Below the pieces are notes generated by a model that made no database searches, was not told the DNA's origin, and saw only the letters and a program-made list of their open reading frames with translations. A program made the position numbers and the translations under genes. 64,000 bases of DNA, from NCBI RefSeq assembly GCF_001591365.1, contig NZ_BCUT01000001.1, positions 2,604,001 to 2,668,000 on the forward strand, given 5' to 3'. The stretch is from Variovorax paradoxus NBRC 15149 (GTDB lineage Bacteria; Pseudomonadota; Gammaproteobacteria; Burkholderiales; Burkholderiaceae_C). Below, piece after piece: positions 16,722 to 25,381 of the stretch (its first letter is position 1; each line of letters starts with the position of its first letter).

Positions 16722-17996
16722 GTGAAACAGTTTCTGCGATTCGTGATCTACGGGCTGCTGGCCCTTGTCGTGACAACCTGCGTTGCTATCTTCCTGATAG
16801 TAAAACTGGTGCTTGCACCGGCCGCGGGGGAGTGGAGCACCACGGTCGAGGCCGGCCCGCTGCGCTTTGCGGTGGGCGTGCCCACGGCGGTGCGCCTGGC
16901 CACGTCGTCCTGGTTCGCGCCGCGGCTGGACGGGCATTCATTCGACAGCCGCTTCGGCACCCTGCACTTCGCCTGGAAGGACGCGGCGGGCGTGCTCGAA
17001 GTGCGCTGCTCGCCCTGCAGCGCCGAGGTTGCCGCGCTCGGCACGCAGCCGATCGTGTTCGAAGGCCTGGTCGCCACCGTGAAGCGCGAAGGCAACACGC
17101 TGGCCGGCACCATCGAGGCCACGCCGCGCAGCGCCGAGGCCGCCGCCGTGCTCCAGGGCCAGTGGCAAGGACAGCTGGTGCCCAAGGGCAAGGGCCTGCA
17201 GCTCAGCGTCGACATCAAGGACGCGCCCATTGCCCGCTGGTATGCCGTGCTCGCGCCCAGCCTGCCCGAGCTGCAGCGCGCGCGCATCGGCGGCACGCTG
17301 GCGCTGCGCGGGCAGGTCATGCTGCCCGAGGCCACGTTCGCGGTGCAGCCCACCGTGAGCCAGTTCACCGTCGAGGGACTGGGCACCGAAGCCATGCTGG
17401 GCGCGCGCACCAGCTGCGGCGCGCCGTCGAAGCTGGCCAACGACAGCTGGCTGGCGCGCGCCGTCATCGCGGCCGAAGACCAGCGCTTCTTCACCCACGC
17501 CGGCTACGACCTGACGGAGATCGTCGCGTCGATCGACAACAACCAGAAGGAAGGCCAGCCCAAGCGCGGCGGCAGCACGCTGACGCAGCAGCTCGCCAAG
17601 ATGCTGGTGACCGGCAGCGACCGCACCGCGGAACGCAAGCTGCGCGAGCTGCTCTACGCGGTCGAAATGGAACAGACCCTGGGCAAGGCGCGCATCCTGC
17701 AGCTCTACCTGGACAACGCGCCGTGGGGCGGCAACCTGTGCGGCGCCGAAGCCGCCGCCCGGCGCTATTTCAAGCGTTCCGCGCGCAGCCTGGAGCCCGC
17801 GCAGGCGGTCTGGCTCGCGTCCATGCTGCACAAGCCGCAGGCGGTGCTCGAGCAATGGCGGCGCGACGGACAGATCGACCCGGACCGCACCAAGTGGGTC
17901 GCCGAGAGCGTGCGCGGCATCAGCCGCAACCAGCGCGAGTCGCTGCTCAAGAGCGTGGCGGCTGCCAGATTCACCGCACCGGAGGCCTTTCCATGA
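16722..17996 (+). CDS. Monofunctional peptidoglycan glycosyltransferase (GT51) with an extra N-terminal domain
   Basis: A 424-residue inner-membrane protein that should polymerise lipid II. The start is GTG at 16722, 10 bases after the EpsI-like gene; the first helix is FVIYGLLALVVTTCVAIFLIVKLVL. Residues 40-225 form a beta-rich region unlike MtgA, with repeated LEVR/FEGL/LQLSVDI strands, possibly an AsmA-like or adaptor domain. The GT51 domain follows with catalytic Glu252 in AAEDQRFFTHAG, GGSTLTQQLAKM, ERKLRELLYAVEME and LYLDNAPWG. MtgA is usually near 240 residues, so the N-terminal addition is unusual. It is in the exosortase operon. Confidence 0.85.
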   Translation: MKQFLRFVIYGLLALVVTTCVAIFLIVKLVLAPAAGEWSTTVEAGPLRFAVGVPTAVRLATSSWFAPRLDGHSFDSRFGTLHFAWKDAAGVLEVRCSPCSAEVAALGTQPIVFEGLVATVKREGNTLAGTIEATPRSAEAAAVLQGQWQGQLVPKGKGLQLSVDIKDAPIARWYAVLAPSLPELQRARIGGTLALRGQVMLPEATFAVQPTVSQFTVEGLGTEAMLGARTSCGAPSKLANDSWLARAVIAAEDQRFFTHAGYDLTEIVASIDNNQKEGQPKRGGSTLTQQLAKMLVTGSDRTAERKLRELLYAVEMEQTLGKARILQLYLDNAPWGGNLCGAEAAARRYFKRSARSLEPAQAVWLASMLHKPQAVLEQWRRDGQIDPDRTKWVAESVRGISRNQRESLLKSVAAARFTAPEAFP

Positions 17997-18745
17997 ACGA
18001 GGTCGAGGCCATCGAGCGCGCCACCGTGGCCGCCGTGTCGCCGCTGGTCGTCGAAGAGCTCGACGGCTGGCTGCTGCCCTTCGACGACGGCACCGTCAAG
18101 CGCGCCAGGTCGGCCGTGCCGCTGCACCGCGAGCCGGTCGCCGGCCGCACGATCGACCGCATCGAGGACCGCTACGACCGCCGGCACTTCGTGCCCGCCT
18201 TCCGCCTGGCCGATGTGCCCTCCTTCGTGGCGCTGCAGTCCGAGCTGGAGCAGCGGCACTACGTCGGCGACTCGCCGACCTGCGTGCAGGTCGGCTCCGC
18301 ACGGCGCATGCGCGAGGTGGCCGCGGCCGGCGCCCCGCTGGCCGATGTCGACCTGGCGCCCGACGACGCCTGGGCCACCCTGTTCCTTGGCGAAGGCTTC
18401 GATCCGGTGGACGGCGCCCACCGCGTGCGTGCGCTCTCGCGCGCCCAGGGCTCGCTCTATGCCAGCGTGCGCGAGGGCCGCCAGACCGTCGCGGCCGGCG
18501 CCATGGCCTTCGGCCACGGATGGGCCAGCGTGCACGGCATGCGGACCGAGCAGTCGCAGCGCGGCCGGGGCCTCGCCGGGCGCGTGCTGGCAGGCCTTGC
18601 GCAGGCGGCGCTCGCGCGCGGCTTCGAGCAGGTGTTCCTGCAGGTCGACGCGCACAACCTGGCGGCCCATGCGCTCTACCGGCGCGCCGGTTTCTCGACC
18701 CGGTGGCAGTACCGCTACTGGCAGCGCCAGCAGTGGCCGCGCTGA
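17993..18745 (+). CDS. GNAT family N-acetyltransferase
   Basis: A 250-residue protein with a C-terminal GNAT domain: ASVHGMRTEQSQRGRGLAGRVLAGL is the acetyl-CoA loop (QxxGxG/A form) and NLAAHALYRRAGFSTRWQYRYW the final helix and strand. The N-terminal half (ELDGWLLPFDDGTVKRARSAVPL) is typical of a group of proteins with a degenerate first GNAT domain. Its start overlaps the stop of the glycosyltransferase gene (ATGA), so it is translated as the last gene of the exosortase operon. The substrate is unknown. Confidence 0.8.
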   Translation: MNEVEAIERATVAAVSPLVVEELDGWLLPFDDGTVKRARSAVPLHREPVAGRTIDRIEDRYDRRHFVPAFRLADVPSFVALQSELEQRHYVGDSPTCVQVGSARRMREVAAAGAPLADVDLAPDDAWATLFLGEGFDPVDGAHRVRALSRAQGSLYASVREGRQTVAAGAMAFGHGWASVHGMRTEQSQRGRGLAGRVLAGLAQAALARGFEQVFLQVDAHNLAAHALYRRAGFSTRWQYRYWQRQQWPR

Positions 18746-18801
18746 AGACGGGCAATTCCTACCGGGTGGCGCGGTCGGGCCGTTAGTGCCACCATGGCTG
18801 C

Positions 18802-19701
18802 ATGACGAATGCAAACCACCACGCCAACCACCCGACCGATCCCGTGGCCACGCCGCGCGGCATCGACCACATCGTGGCCGGTGTTTCCACCAGCGATGGC
18901 GACGGCGTCAAGCTCACCCGCGTGCTGCAGCAGCCGCTGCAGAAAAGGCTCGACCCCTACCTGATGCTCGACGCCTTCGGCAGCGACAACCCGGGTGACT
19001 ACATCGGCGGCTTTCCCAGCCATCCGCACCGCGGCTTCGAAACCGTGACCTACATGATCGCGGGCCGCATGCGGCACCGCGACAGCGCCGGCCACGAAGG
19101 GCTGCTGCAGAACGGCGGCGTGCAATGGATGACGGCCGGCCGCGGCCTCGTCCACAGCGAACTGCCCGAGCAGGAGGACGGCCTGATGGAAGGCTTCCAG
19201 CTCTGGCTCAACCTGCCGGCCAAGGACAAGATGCGCGAGCCCTGGTATCGCGACATCCAGAGCGAGGAGATTCCGGAATACACCACCGCCGCGGGCGTGC
19301 ACGTGCGCGTGATCGCGGGCGCGAGCCACGGCATCGAGGGCGCGGTGCGGCGCGAGCACACCGAGCCGCTCTACCTCGACATCACGCTGCCGCCCGGCGC
19401 CGAGTTCGCCCAGCCCCTGCCCGACGACCACAACGCGCTCGTCTATGCGTTCCGCGAGTCGGTGTGGATCGCGGGCAGCGAGGTGCCCACGCGCCGCATG
19501 GCCATTCTGGCGAACGATCCCGGCAGCGACGGCGTGGTGCTGCGCGCCGGGGCCACCAACCACAGCCCGGCGCGCGCGCTGCTGATTGCCGGCAAGCCGC
19601 TGCACGAACCGATCGCGCAGTACGGCCCCTTCGTGATGAACACGCAGGAGCAGCTGAAGGAGGCCGTGCAGGACTTCCAGAGCGGCAAGTTCGGCGCCTG
19701 A
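18802..19701 (+). CDS. Pirin family protein
   Basis: A 299-residue bicupin. The N-terminal cupin has the metal-ligand pattern FPSHPHRGFET, then GGVQWMTAGRGLVHSE, and the C-terminal pirin domain follows (LYLDITLPPGAEFAQPLP). Bacterial pirins such as YhhW are metal-dependent dioxygenases acting on quercetin-like compounds or are redox-linked regulators. The native substrate is not evident. It stands alone between the GNAT gene and a flavodoxin-like reductase. Confidence 0.88.
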   Translation: MTNANHHANHPTDPVATPRGIDHIVAGVSTSDGDGVKLTRVLQQPLQKRLDPYLMLDAFGSDNPGDYIGGFPSHPHRGFETVTYMIAGRMRHRDSAGHEGLLQNGGVQWMTAGRGLVHSELPEQEDGLMEGFQLWLNLPAKDKMREPWYRDIQSEEIPEYTTAAGVHVRVIAGASHGIEGAVRREHTEPLYLDITLPPGAEFAQPLPDDHNALVYAFRESVWIAGSEVPTRRMAILANDPGSDGVVLRAGATNHSPARALLIAGKPLHEPIAQYGPFVMNTQEQLKEAVQDFQSGKFGA

Positions 19702-19755
19702 TGTAGTCGCAGGCCTACCGAAAATCGGCATCGCCCGCAGGTCACGGGCGCACGC

Positions 19756-20868
19756 ATGGGGCATAGATTGGCCGCCATGCCGCATCGCACGACCAAAGCC
19801 CCCGAGGTCCGCAAGGGACAGGCGCCCGAAACACTGAAGCGCGACCAGTTCCACGAGCGCTTCATGCAGCCCTTCCAGGACCCCGCCTTCCAGTCCGAAA
19901 AGGAGGCGCTGCGGCGCATCGAGCTCATCGCGTGGGAGGCCTACGAACAGGGCCGCAAGTCGCCCGTCACGCGCAAGGCCGGTCCGGGCCATGCCGACCC
20001 CGACTACGAACTTTCGGTCGACTGGCTCGAAGCCAGGGCGCGCATCGACGCCGCGCAGGCCGCCTGGGGCAGCCCGCAGACGCGCTCGCGCGCGCTGCTC
20101 GTCAACGGCTCGCCGCGCAACGACGGCACCTGTCCGGGGGAGATATCCAAGAGCTGGCGGCTGCTGCAACTCGCGCGCGAGGTGCTCGATGGCTGCGGCA
20201 TCGAGGTCGACGTGCTCGACCTGAGCCTTCTCGCTTCCGACTACGGGCGCCACATCCATCCCTGCAAGGGCTGCGTGTCCACCGCCATGCCGCTGTGCCA
20301 CTGGCCCTGCAGCTGCTATCCCAACCATGCGTTGCGCCAGACCGGCGACTGGATGAACGAGATCTACGAGCGCTGGGTGTCCGCGCACGGCGTGATCCTG
20401 TTCACGCCCACGCACTGGTACCAGTCCGCCAGCCCGCTCAAGCTCATGACCGACCGGCTGGTGTGCGCCGACGGCGGCAACCCCGACCCCACCAGCACCC
20501 ACGGCAAGAAGCCCGACGAAGCCAAGGCCCTCGAACTCCAGGGCTGGGGCTATCCCAAGCACCTGGCGGGGCGGGTCTACGGCCTGGTGGTGCACGGCGA
20601 CGTGGCCGGCGCCGAGAGCGTGCGGCGCAACCTGTCGGACTGGCTCGACTGGATGGGCCTCATCGACGCGGGTGCGCAGGCCCGGCTCGACCGCTACATC
20701 GGCTACTACGAGCCCTACGCCACCAGCCACGACAGCCTCGATGCCGACGAAGGCGTGCAGGAGGAAGTGCGCAACGTGGCCCGTGCCGTGGCACTGGCCG
20801 TGGGCGAACTGCGCGCGGGCAAGCTGCAGGCGCCCGACCGCGGGCTGAAGCCGCCGCGACTCAAATGA
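19756..20868 (+). CDS. Flavodoxin-fold NAD(P)H-dependent oxidoreductase
   Basis: About 370 residues. After a 105-residue N-terminal extension rich in charged residues, a flavodoxin-like FMN-binding domain begins (RALLVNGSPRNDGTCPGEISK). It has a cysteine-rich loop (HPCKGCVSTAMPLCHWPCSCYPN) and the aromatic FMN contact FTPTHWYQSASPLKLMTDRL. This suggests an NADPH-dependent FMN reductase or quinone reductase of the WrbA/iron-sulfur-flavoprotein type. The unusual cysteine cluster could bind a metal. A second possible start is the ATG at 19777. The substrate is not known. Confidence 0.78.
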   Translation: MGHRLAAMPHRTTKAPEVRKGQAPETLKRDQFHERFMQPFQDPAFQSEKEALRRIELIAWEAYEQGRKSPVTRKAGPGHADPDYELSVDWLEARARIDAAQAAWGSPQTRSRALLVNGSPRNDGTCPGEISKSWRLLQLAREVLDGCGIEVDVLDLSLLASDYGRHIHPCKGCVSTAMPLCHWPCSCYPNHALRQTGDWMNEIYERWVSAHGVILFTPTHWYQSASPLKLMTDRLVCADGGNPDPTSTHGKKPDEAKALELQGWGYPKHLAGRVYGLVVHGDVAGAESVRRNLSDWLDWMGLIDAGAQARLDRYIGYYEPYATSHDSLDADEGVQEEVRNVARAVALAVGELRAGKLQAPDRGLKPPRLK

Positions 20869-21017
20869 GGCATGCCGCGCCGCCGGAAGCCGCGCGCCCG
20901 TTCATGATTCTTTACGCAGGCTCACTTGCGGCTCACCTGGCCGATACAGAGGTCTTCCACACTTCGTCTCACCTGCTGCCCCTTGGCGGCGGGCTTCTTC
21001 GAAAGGAAGCACTTCTC

Positions 21018-21596
21018 ATGATCTCTCTTCGCCAACGCATCGTCTGGGCCAGCCTTCTGGGCTCGGCCGCCCTCGCCTCTTCGGGCGCCTTCGCACAACA
21101 GGCCCCGGCGGCACCCGGCACTTCGCCTTCCACGCCCACGGCCGCCGTTGCGCAGGCCGAGGGCAGCGCGGCACCCAAGGCGCAGCACAAGCGCATGGAC
21201 CCGGCCCAGCGCATGGAGCGCATGCAGGAGCACCGCACCAAGCGGCTTGCCGCGCTGAAGGAAAAGCTCAAGCTGAATGCCGGACAGGAAAGCGCGTGGA
21301 CCACCTTCGCAGCGGCCAGCCAGCCGCCGGCCCGCACGCAGCGCATGGACCGCGCGGAATTCGCCAAGCTCACCACGCCCGAGCGCCTGGAGCGCATGCA
21401 GGCCCGCCAGGCCGAGCGCAGCGCCAGGTTCGCCAAGCGCACCGAAGCCACCAAGGCCTTCTATGCCGCGCTGACGCCCGAGCAGCAGAAGACCTTCGAC
21501 GCGGAGACGGTGCATGTCGGCATGCATGGCCACCGCGGCCACCACCGCCACGGCGGCGCTGACGGGCAACCTTCGGCAGCACCCGCCAAGAGCTGA
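21018..21596 (+). CDS. Spy/CpxP-like periplasmic protein
   Basis: A 192-residue exported protein: signal peptide MISLRQRIVWASLLGSAALASSGAFAQ, then a low-complexity Pro/Ala/Thr stretch, then an all-helical, Lys/Arg/Met-rich domain with the LTPEQQ motif of Spy and CpxP. These bind unfolded proteins in the periplasm or act in envelope stress. A His-rich tail (MHGHRGHHRHGG) may bind metals. The ATG at 21018 follows an AAAGGAAG ribosome-binding site. No signalling partner (cpxRA) is adjacent. Confidence 0.75.
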   Translation: MISLRQRIVWASLLGSAALASSGAFAQQAPAAPGTSPSTPTAAVAQAEGSAAPKAQHKRMDPAQRMERMQEHRTKRLAALKEKLKLNAGQESAWTTFAAASQPPARTQRMDRAEFAKLTTPERLERMQARQAERSARFAKRTEATKAFYAALTPEQQKTFDAETVHVGMHGHRGHHRHGGADGQPSAAPAKS

Positions 21597-21632
21597 CCCG
21601 CCGCCGGGGCGCCGGAACCGGCGCCCACGCAT

Positions 21633-21672
21633 GAAAAAGCCCGCGATGCCTCGAGCACCGCGGGCTTTCTTT
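21633..21672. terminator. Bidirectional terminator between convergent genes
   Basis: AAAAAGCCCGCG and CGCGGGCTTTCTTTC flank a short loop between the Spy-like gene and the next leftward gene. It carries A-rich and T-rich runs on both sides and so should stop transcription in both directions. Confidence 0.8.
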
Positions 21673-21688
21673 CTTCGTACATGGACGG

Positions 21689-22117
21689 CTATTGGGGCGT
21701 GCCGGTCCTTTCGGACGGATTGGTGGGCACGTCCGGCCGCTCGCCGGGCTGGCCGAACCGGGGCTTGGTCTTGCGGGCCATCTGGCTCACCTCGGCGCGC
21801 GACATTTCGCCGGTGGGTTGCGGCATCGCGTTCGGCTGCGCATTCACGGTGGTGCTGGCCTCGCCCTTGGGCACCGGGTTGTTGGCGTTGTTGCGGTTGT
21901 GGGCGCGCGCCTCGGCCTTCACGGCTTCGCGCGACACCGGCATGCTGGCGTCGGGGCGCTGCGGCGGGTTGGGCACGCCGGAGGGCGTCTGCGTGCTGGC
22001 CTGGCCGCTCACGGCGGGGTCCGGCTGCGCAGGTATCGACGTGGCTTGCGCCATGGCGGCACCGGCCGCGGCCATCAGGCCGGCCAGCGCCGTGGCGTGA
22101 AGGATTGCGTGCTTCAT
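21689..22117 (-). CDS. Small exported low-complexity protein
   Basis: A 142-residue protein with a signal peptide (MKHAILHATALAGLMAAAGAAMAQA) and a hydrophilic, Pro/Asn/Gln/Thr-rich mature part (PVSREAVKAEARAHNRNNANNPVPKGEASTTVN). No enzyme motif and no membrane segment beyond the signal. It resembles short serine/proline-rich periplasmic proteins common in Variovorax-like genomes, but I cannot name a family. The start has AAAGGAACG upstream. Confidence 0.6.
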   Translation of the reverse strand: MKHAILHATALAGLMAAAGAAMAQATSIPAQPDPAVSGQASTQTPSGVPNPPQRPDASMPVSREAVKAEARAHNRNNANNPVPKGEASTTVNAQPNAMPQPTGEMSRAEVSQMARKTKPRFGQPGERPDVPTNPSERTGTPQ

Positions 22118-22232
22118 GGTGCGTTCCTTTAAAAAATGATGATGAAGAGGACCGCCGGCTTGTTTTTGCTGCGGCCTGAAAACCACCGTAGGAGGCCCCC
22201 CATGCGGCCCGTGTCGGGGTGCGGCAGGCCTG

Positions 22233-22293
22233 CCTGTAGGAGCCGGCCGTCGCCTCGCGAAAGGCGGCAAAGAAGGTGGCGCGTTCCTACAGG
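22233..22293. repeat. REP-like inverted repeat
   Basis: CCTGTAGGAGC (22233-22243) and GCGTTCCTACAGG (22281-22293) are inverted copies with a GC-rich middle. The CCTGTAGGAGC arm resembles the arms of repetitive extragenic palindromes in several proteobacteria. It lies in the 211-base gap between two divergent genes. Confidence 0.5.
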
Positions 22294-22328
22294 CGCGCCG
22301 GGCGCGGCAACGTACAACCACAACACCG

Positions 22329-23111
22329 ATGTCTTCCTCACCGATTCCACTTGCCGCCGCGGCGCCGACTTCGCTCAAGGTCATGACGGTGAACACCCAC
22401 AAGGGCTTCACCGCGCTCAACCGCAAGTTCATCCTGCCGGAGCTGCGCGACGCGGTGCGCACGGTGGGAGCCGACGTGGTGTTTCTGCAGGAAGTGCTCG
22501 GCACCCATTCGCGCCACTCGCGCAAGGTCAACAACTGGCCCGAGGCGCCGCACTACGAATTCCTGGCCGACACCATGTGGCCGCAGTTCGCCTATGGCCG
22601 CAACGCCGTGTACCCGAGGGGCCATCACGGCAACGCGGTGCTGTCCAAGTTTCCGATCGTGCATTTCCGCAACCATGACGTGTCGGTGGCCGGGCCCGAA
22701 AAGCGCGGCCTGCTCCATTGCGTGCTGCGCCTGCCGGGCCGCACGGTCGACGTCCACGCGATCTGCGCACATCTCGGCCTGGCCGAGGCGCACCGGCAGC
22801 AGCAGCTCGAACTGCTGCTGCACATCGTGCGCGACGAGGTGCCGGCCGACGCGCCGCTGATCGTCGCAGGCGACTTCAACGACTGGCGCGGCCGCGCCCA
22901 CCAGGTGCTGGAGGAAGGCGCCGCGCTGCGCGAGGTCTTCGTGCATGCGAACGGCTCGGCCGCCAAGACCTTTCCGGCGCGCTTTCCGCTGCTGCCTCTG
23001 GACCGCATCTATGTTCGCAACGCGGGCGTGCATGCGCCCGTGGTGCTGCCGCGCAAGCCCTGGTCGCACCTGTCGGACCATGCGCCGCTGGTGGCGAACA
23101 TTGATCTTTGA
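22329..23111 (+). CDS. Endonuclease/exonuclease/phosphatase family protein (YbhP-like)
   Basis: A 260-residue metal-dependent phosphodiesterase fold. Motifs in order: [20 protein letters not shown] (Glu metal ligand), [15 protein letters not shown] (catalytic Asp and Asn) and the closing [10 protein letters not shown]. There is no signal peptide. It is followed by clsB and a YbhN-like gene in the same order as E. coli ybhP-clsB-ybhN, so a role in phospholipid or envelope metabolism is likely, but the substrate is unproven. Confidence 0.83.
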   Translation: MSSSPIPLAAAAPTSLKVMTVNTHKGFTALNRKFILPELRDAVRTVGADVVFLQEVLGTHSRHSRKVNNWPEAPHYEFLADTMWPQFAYGRNAVYPRGHHGNAVLSKFPIVHFRNHDVSVAGPEKRGLLHCVLRLPGRTVDVHAICAHLGLAEAHRQQQLELLLHIVRDEVPADAPLIVAGDFNDWRGRAHQVLEEGAALREVFVHANGSAAKTFPARFPLLPLDRIYVRNAGVHAPVVLPRKPWSHLSDHAPLVANIDL

Positions 23112-23132
23112 AGCGGACACGAGCCATGACCT

Positions 23133-24413
23133 GTGGTGAACGCCATGGATAACGTCGGCCAATGGGTGGGCGGCAACCGCATCGCGCTGCTCGAGAACGG
23201 CGAGGAGTTCTTCCCGCGCGTGTTCGATGCCATTCGCGGGGCGCAGCGCGAAGTCATCATCGAGACCTTCATCCTGTTCGAGGACAAGGTCGGCTTGGCG
23301 CTGCATGCCGCCATGCGCTCGGCGGCCCAGCGCGGCGTGAAGATCGATCTGCTGGTCGACGGCTTCGGCTCGCCGGATCTCTCGCGCGAATTCATCTCGC
23401 AGCTGAGCGCCGTGGGCGTGCGGGTGCGGGTGTTCGATCCGGGGCAACCCGTCCTCGGCAAGCGGCTCAACGTGTTTCGGCGGATGCACCGCAAGATCGT
23501 GGTGGTCGATGGAGAACTCGCGTTCGTGGGCGGCATCAACTATTCGGCCGACCACCTGCTGGACTACGGGCCCAAGGCCAAGCAGGACTACGCGGTGGAG
23601 CTGCGCGGACCCGTCGTGGCGCAGATCCACCAGTTCGTGCTGCGCGCCATCGCGCTCGGCGACAAGGGGCCGCGCTGGTTCCGCCGCCGGCTCAAGCAGG
23701 CGCCGCCCGTCGACCGCGAGTCCGTCGGCGATGTGGAGGCGGTGCTCATCACGCGCGACAACCGCCGCCACACCAGCGACATCGAACGCGAGTACCTGGC
23801 CGCGATCCGCGCCGCGCGCAAGCGCATCGTGATTGCCAACGCGTATTTCTTTCCCGGCTACAGGCTCATCAAGGAGCTGCGCCGCGCTGCCCGGCGCGGC
23901 GTGGACGTGCGGCTCATCCTGCAAGGCGAGCCCGACATGCCGATCGTCAAGACGGCCGCCACCATGCTCTACCACCACCTGCTGCATGCGGGCGTGCGCA
24001 TCTACGAATACTGCGACCGCCCGCTGCACGCCAAGGTCGCGCTGATGGACGACGGATGGACCACGGTCGGCTCGAGCAATCTCGATCCGCTGAGCCTGTC
24101 GCTCAACCTGGAGGCCAACGTGTTTGCGCGTGGCAGGGCCTTCAACCAGCTGCTGTGGGAACGCATGGACAAGCTCATGCGCGAGAGCTGCCAGCAGATC
24201 GGCGAGGCCGACCTGGAGAGCGGATGGAGCGGCTGGCGGCTGGTGCGCAGCTTCTTCATCTTCCACTTCCTGCGCTGGTATCCGTCGTGGCTCGGCTGGC
24301 TGCCGCGGCAGGTGCCGCGCCTCACCCCGGCCGAAGCCATCGAGCTTGCCGAGAAGCGCGAAAAGCGCGAAGGCGCCGGCGACAACGGGGCCACGCCGAC
24401 GGAAGCGGCATGA
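23133..24413 (+). CDS. clsB: Cardiolipin synthase B
   Basis: A 426-residue phospholipase D-superfamily enzyme that joins phospholipids to make cardiolipin at the inner membrane. Both HKD motifs are present: HRKIVVVDGELAFVGG near residue 120 and HAKVALMDDGWTTVGSSN near residue 300. It lacks the N-terminal hydrophobic helices of ClsA, as expected for ClsB. It starts 21 bases after the EEP gene and overlaps the next gene (ATGA at 24410-24413), indicating one operon. Confidence 0.9.
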   Translation: MVNAMDNVGQWVGGNRIALLENGEEFFPRVFDAIRGAQREVIIETFILFEDKVGLALHAAMRSAAQRGVKIDLLVDGFGSPDLSREFISQLSAVGVRVRVFDPGQPVLGKRLNVFRRMHRKIVVVDGELAFVGGINYSADHLLDYGPKAKQDYAVELRGPVVAQIHQFVLRAIALGDKGPRWFRRRLKQAPPVDRESVGDVEAVLITRDNRRHTSDIEREYLAAIRAARKRIVIANAYFFPGYRLIKELRRAARRGVDVRLILQGEPDMPIVKTAATMLYHHLLHAGVRIYEYCDRPLHAKVALMDDGWTTVGSSNLDPLSLSLNLEANVFARGRAFNQLLWERMDKLMRESCQQIGEADLESGWSGWRLVRSFFIFHFLRWYPSWLGWLPRQVPRLTPAEAIELAEKREKREGAGDNGATPTEAA

Positions 24414-25381
24414 GCATCTCCACTGCGAAGCCCGCGCACCGGCCCTGGTGGCCCTGGCTGCGGCGCATCGCGGTCTGGGCCTTCTTCGGCCTGATCGCCT
24501 GGCTGCTCGTGAGCCAGGCGCGTGCCATCGACTGGCAGGAGGTGTTCGACGCCATGCGCGCGCTGCCCGCGGCCACGCTGTGGCTGGCCGGTGCGCTGGC
24601 CGCCGGCAGCTTTGCCACCTACAGCACCTACGACCTGCTGGGCCGCCATCTCACGCGCCACCCGCTCGGCGCCCGCACCGTCATGGGCGTGACCTTCATC
24701 AGCTATGCCTTCAACCTGAACCTCGGTTCACTGGTGGGCGGCGTGGCGTTCCGCTACCGGCTCTATTCGCGGCTGGGCCTTCCCAACGGCACCATCACGC
24801 GCGTGCTCGGCTTCAGCATGCTGACCAACTGGCTCGGCTACCTGGTGGTGGCGGGAGTGGCCTTCTGCTTCTGGCCGCTGGTGCTGCCGGCCGAATGGAA
24901 GGTCGGCAACGGCGGGCTGCGCATCCTGGGCGCGGTGCTGCTGCTGCTGGCCGCGGGCTACTTCGTGCTGTGCGCCCTGGCCAGCGGGCACGTGTTCCGG
25001 CTGCGCCACTATCCGTTCAAGGTGCCGTCCCTTCGGATGGCCTGGCTCCAGCTGGCCCTGTCGTGCCTGAACTGGGCGCTGATCGGCAGCGTGATCTGGG
25101 TCCTGCTGCAGGGCGCGGTGGCCTACCACACGGTGCTCGCGGTGCTGCTGGTGGCCGCGGTGGCCGGCGTGGTCACGCACGTGCCGGCGGGCCTGGGCGT
25201 GCTGGAGGCGGTGTTCCTTGCGCTGCTCTCGCATGAGGTGGCGCAGGGCCGGCTGCTGGGCGTGCTGCTGGTCTACCGCGGGCTTTACTACCTGTTGCCG
25301 CTCGGCGTGGCCACGGTGGCGTACTTCGTCACCGAGCTGCGTGCGCGGCGCTGGCGTCACGCCGCGACGTTGAAGCGCTAG
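24410..25381 (+). CDS. YbhN-like integral membrane protein (UPF0104 / flippase-domain type)
   Basis: A 323-residue protein with about eight membrane helices of the LPG_synthase_TM family (YbhN and the MprF flippase domain). The pattern VTFISYAFNLNLGSLVGGVAFRYRLYSRLGL and the later HVPAGLGVLEAVFLALL are characteristic. There is no soluble lysyl-transferase domain, so it is not a full MprF. In the E. coli arrangement ybhN follows clsB, suggesting it moves or remodels lipids made by that enzyme. The gene ends four bases inside the convergent pagL. Confidence 0.83.
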   Translation: MSISTAKPAHRPWWPWLRRIAVWAFFGLIAWLLVSQARAIDWQEVFDAMRALPAATLWLAGALAAGSFATYSTYDLLGRHLTRHPLGARTVMGVTFISYAFNLNLGSLVGGVAFRYRLYSRLGLPNGTITRVLGFSMLTNWLGYLVVAGVAFCFWPLVLPAEWKVGNGGLRILGAVLLLLAAGYFVLCALASGHVFRLRHYPFKVPSLRMAWLQLALSCLNWALIGSVIWVLLQGAVAYHTVLAVLLVAAVAGVVTHVPAGLGVLEAVFLALLSHEVAQGRLLGVLLVYRGLYYLLPLGVATVAYFVTELRARRWRHAATLKR

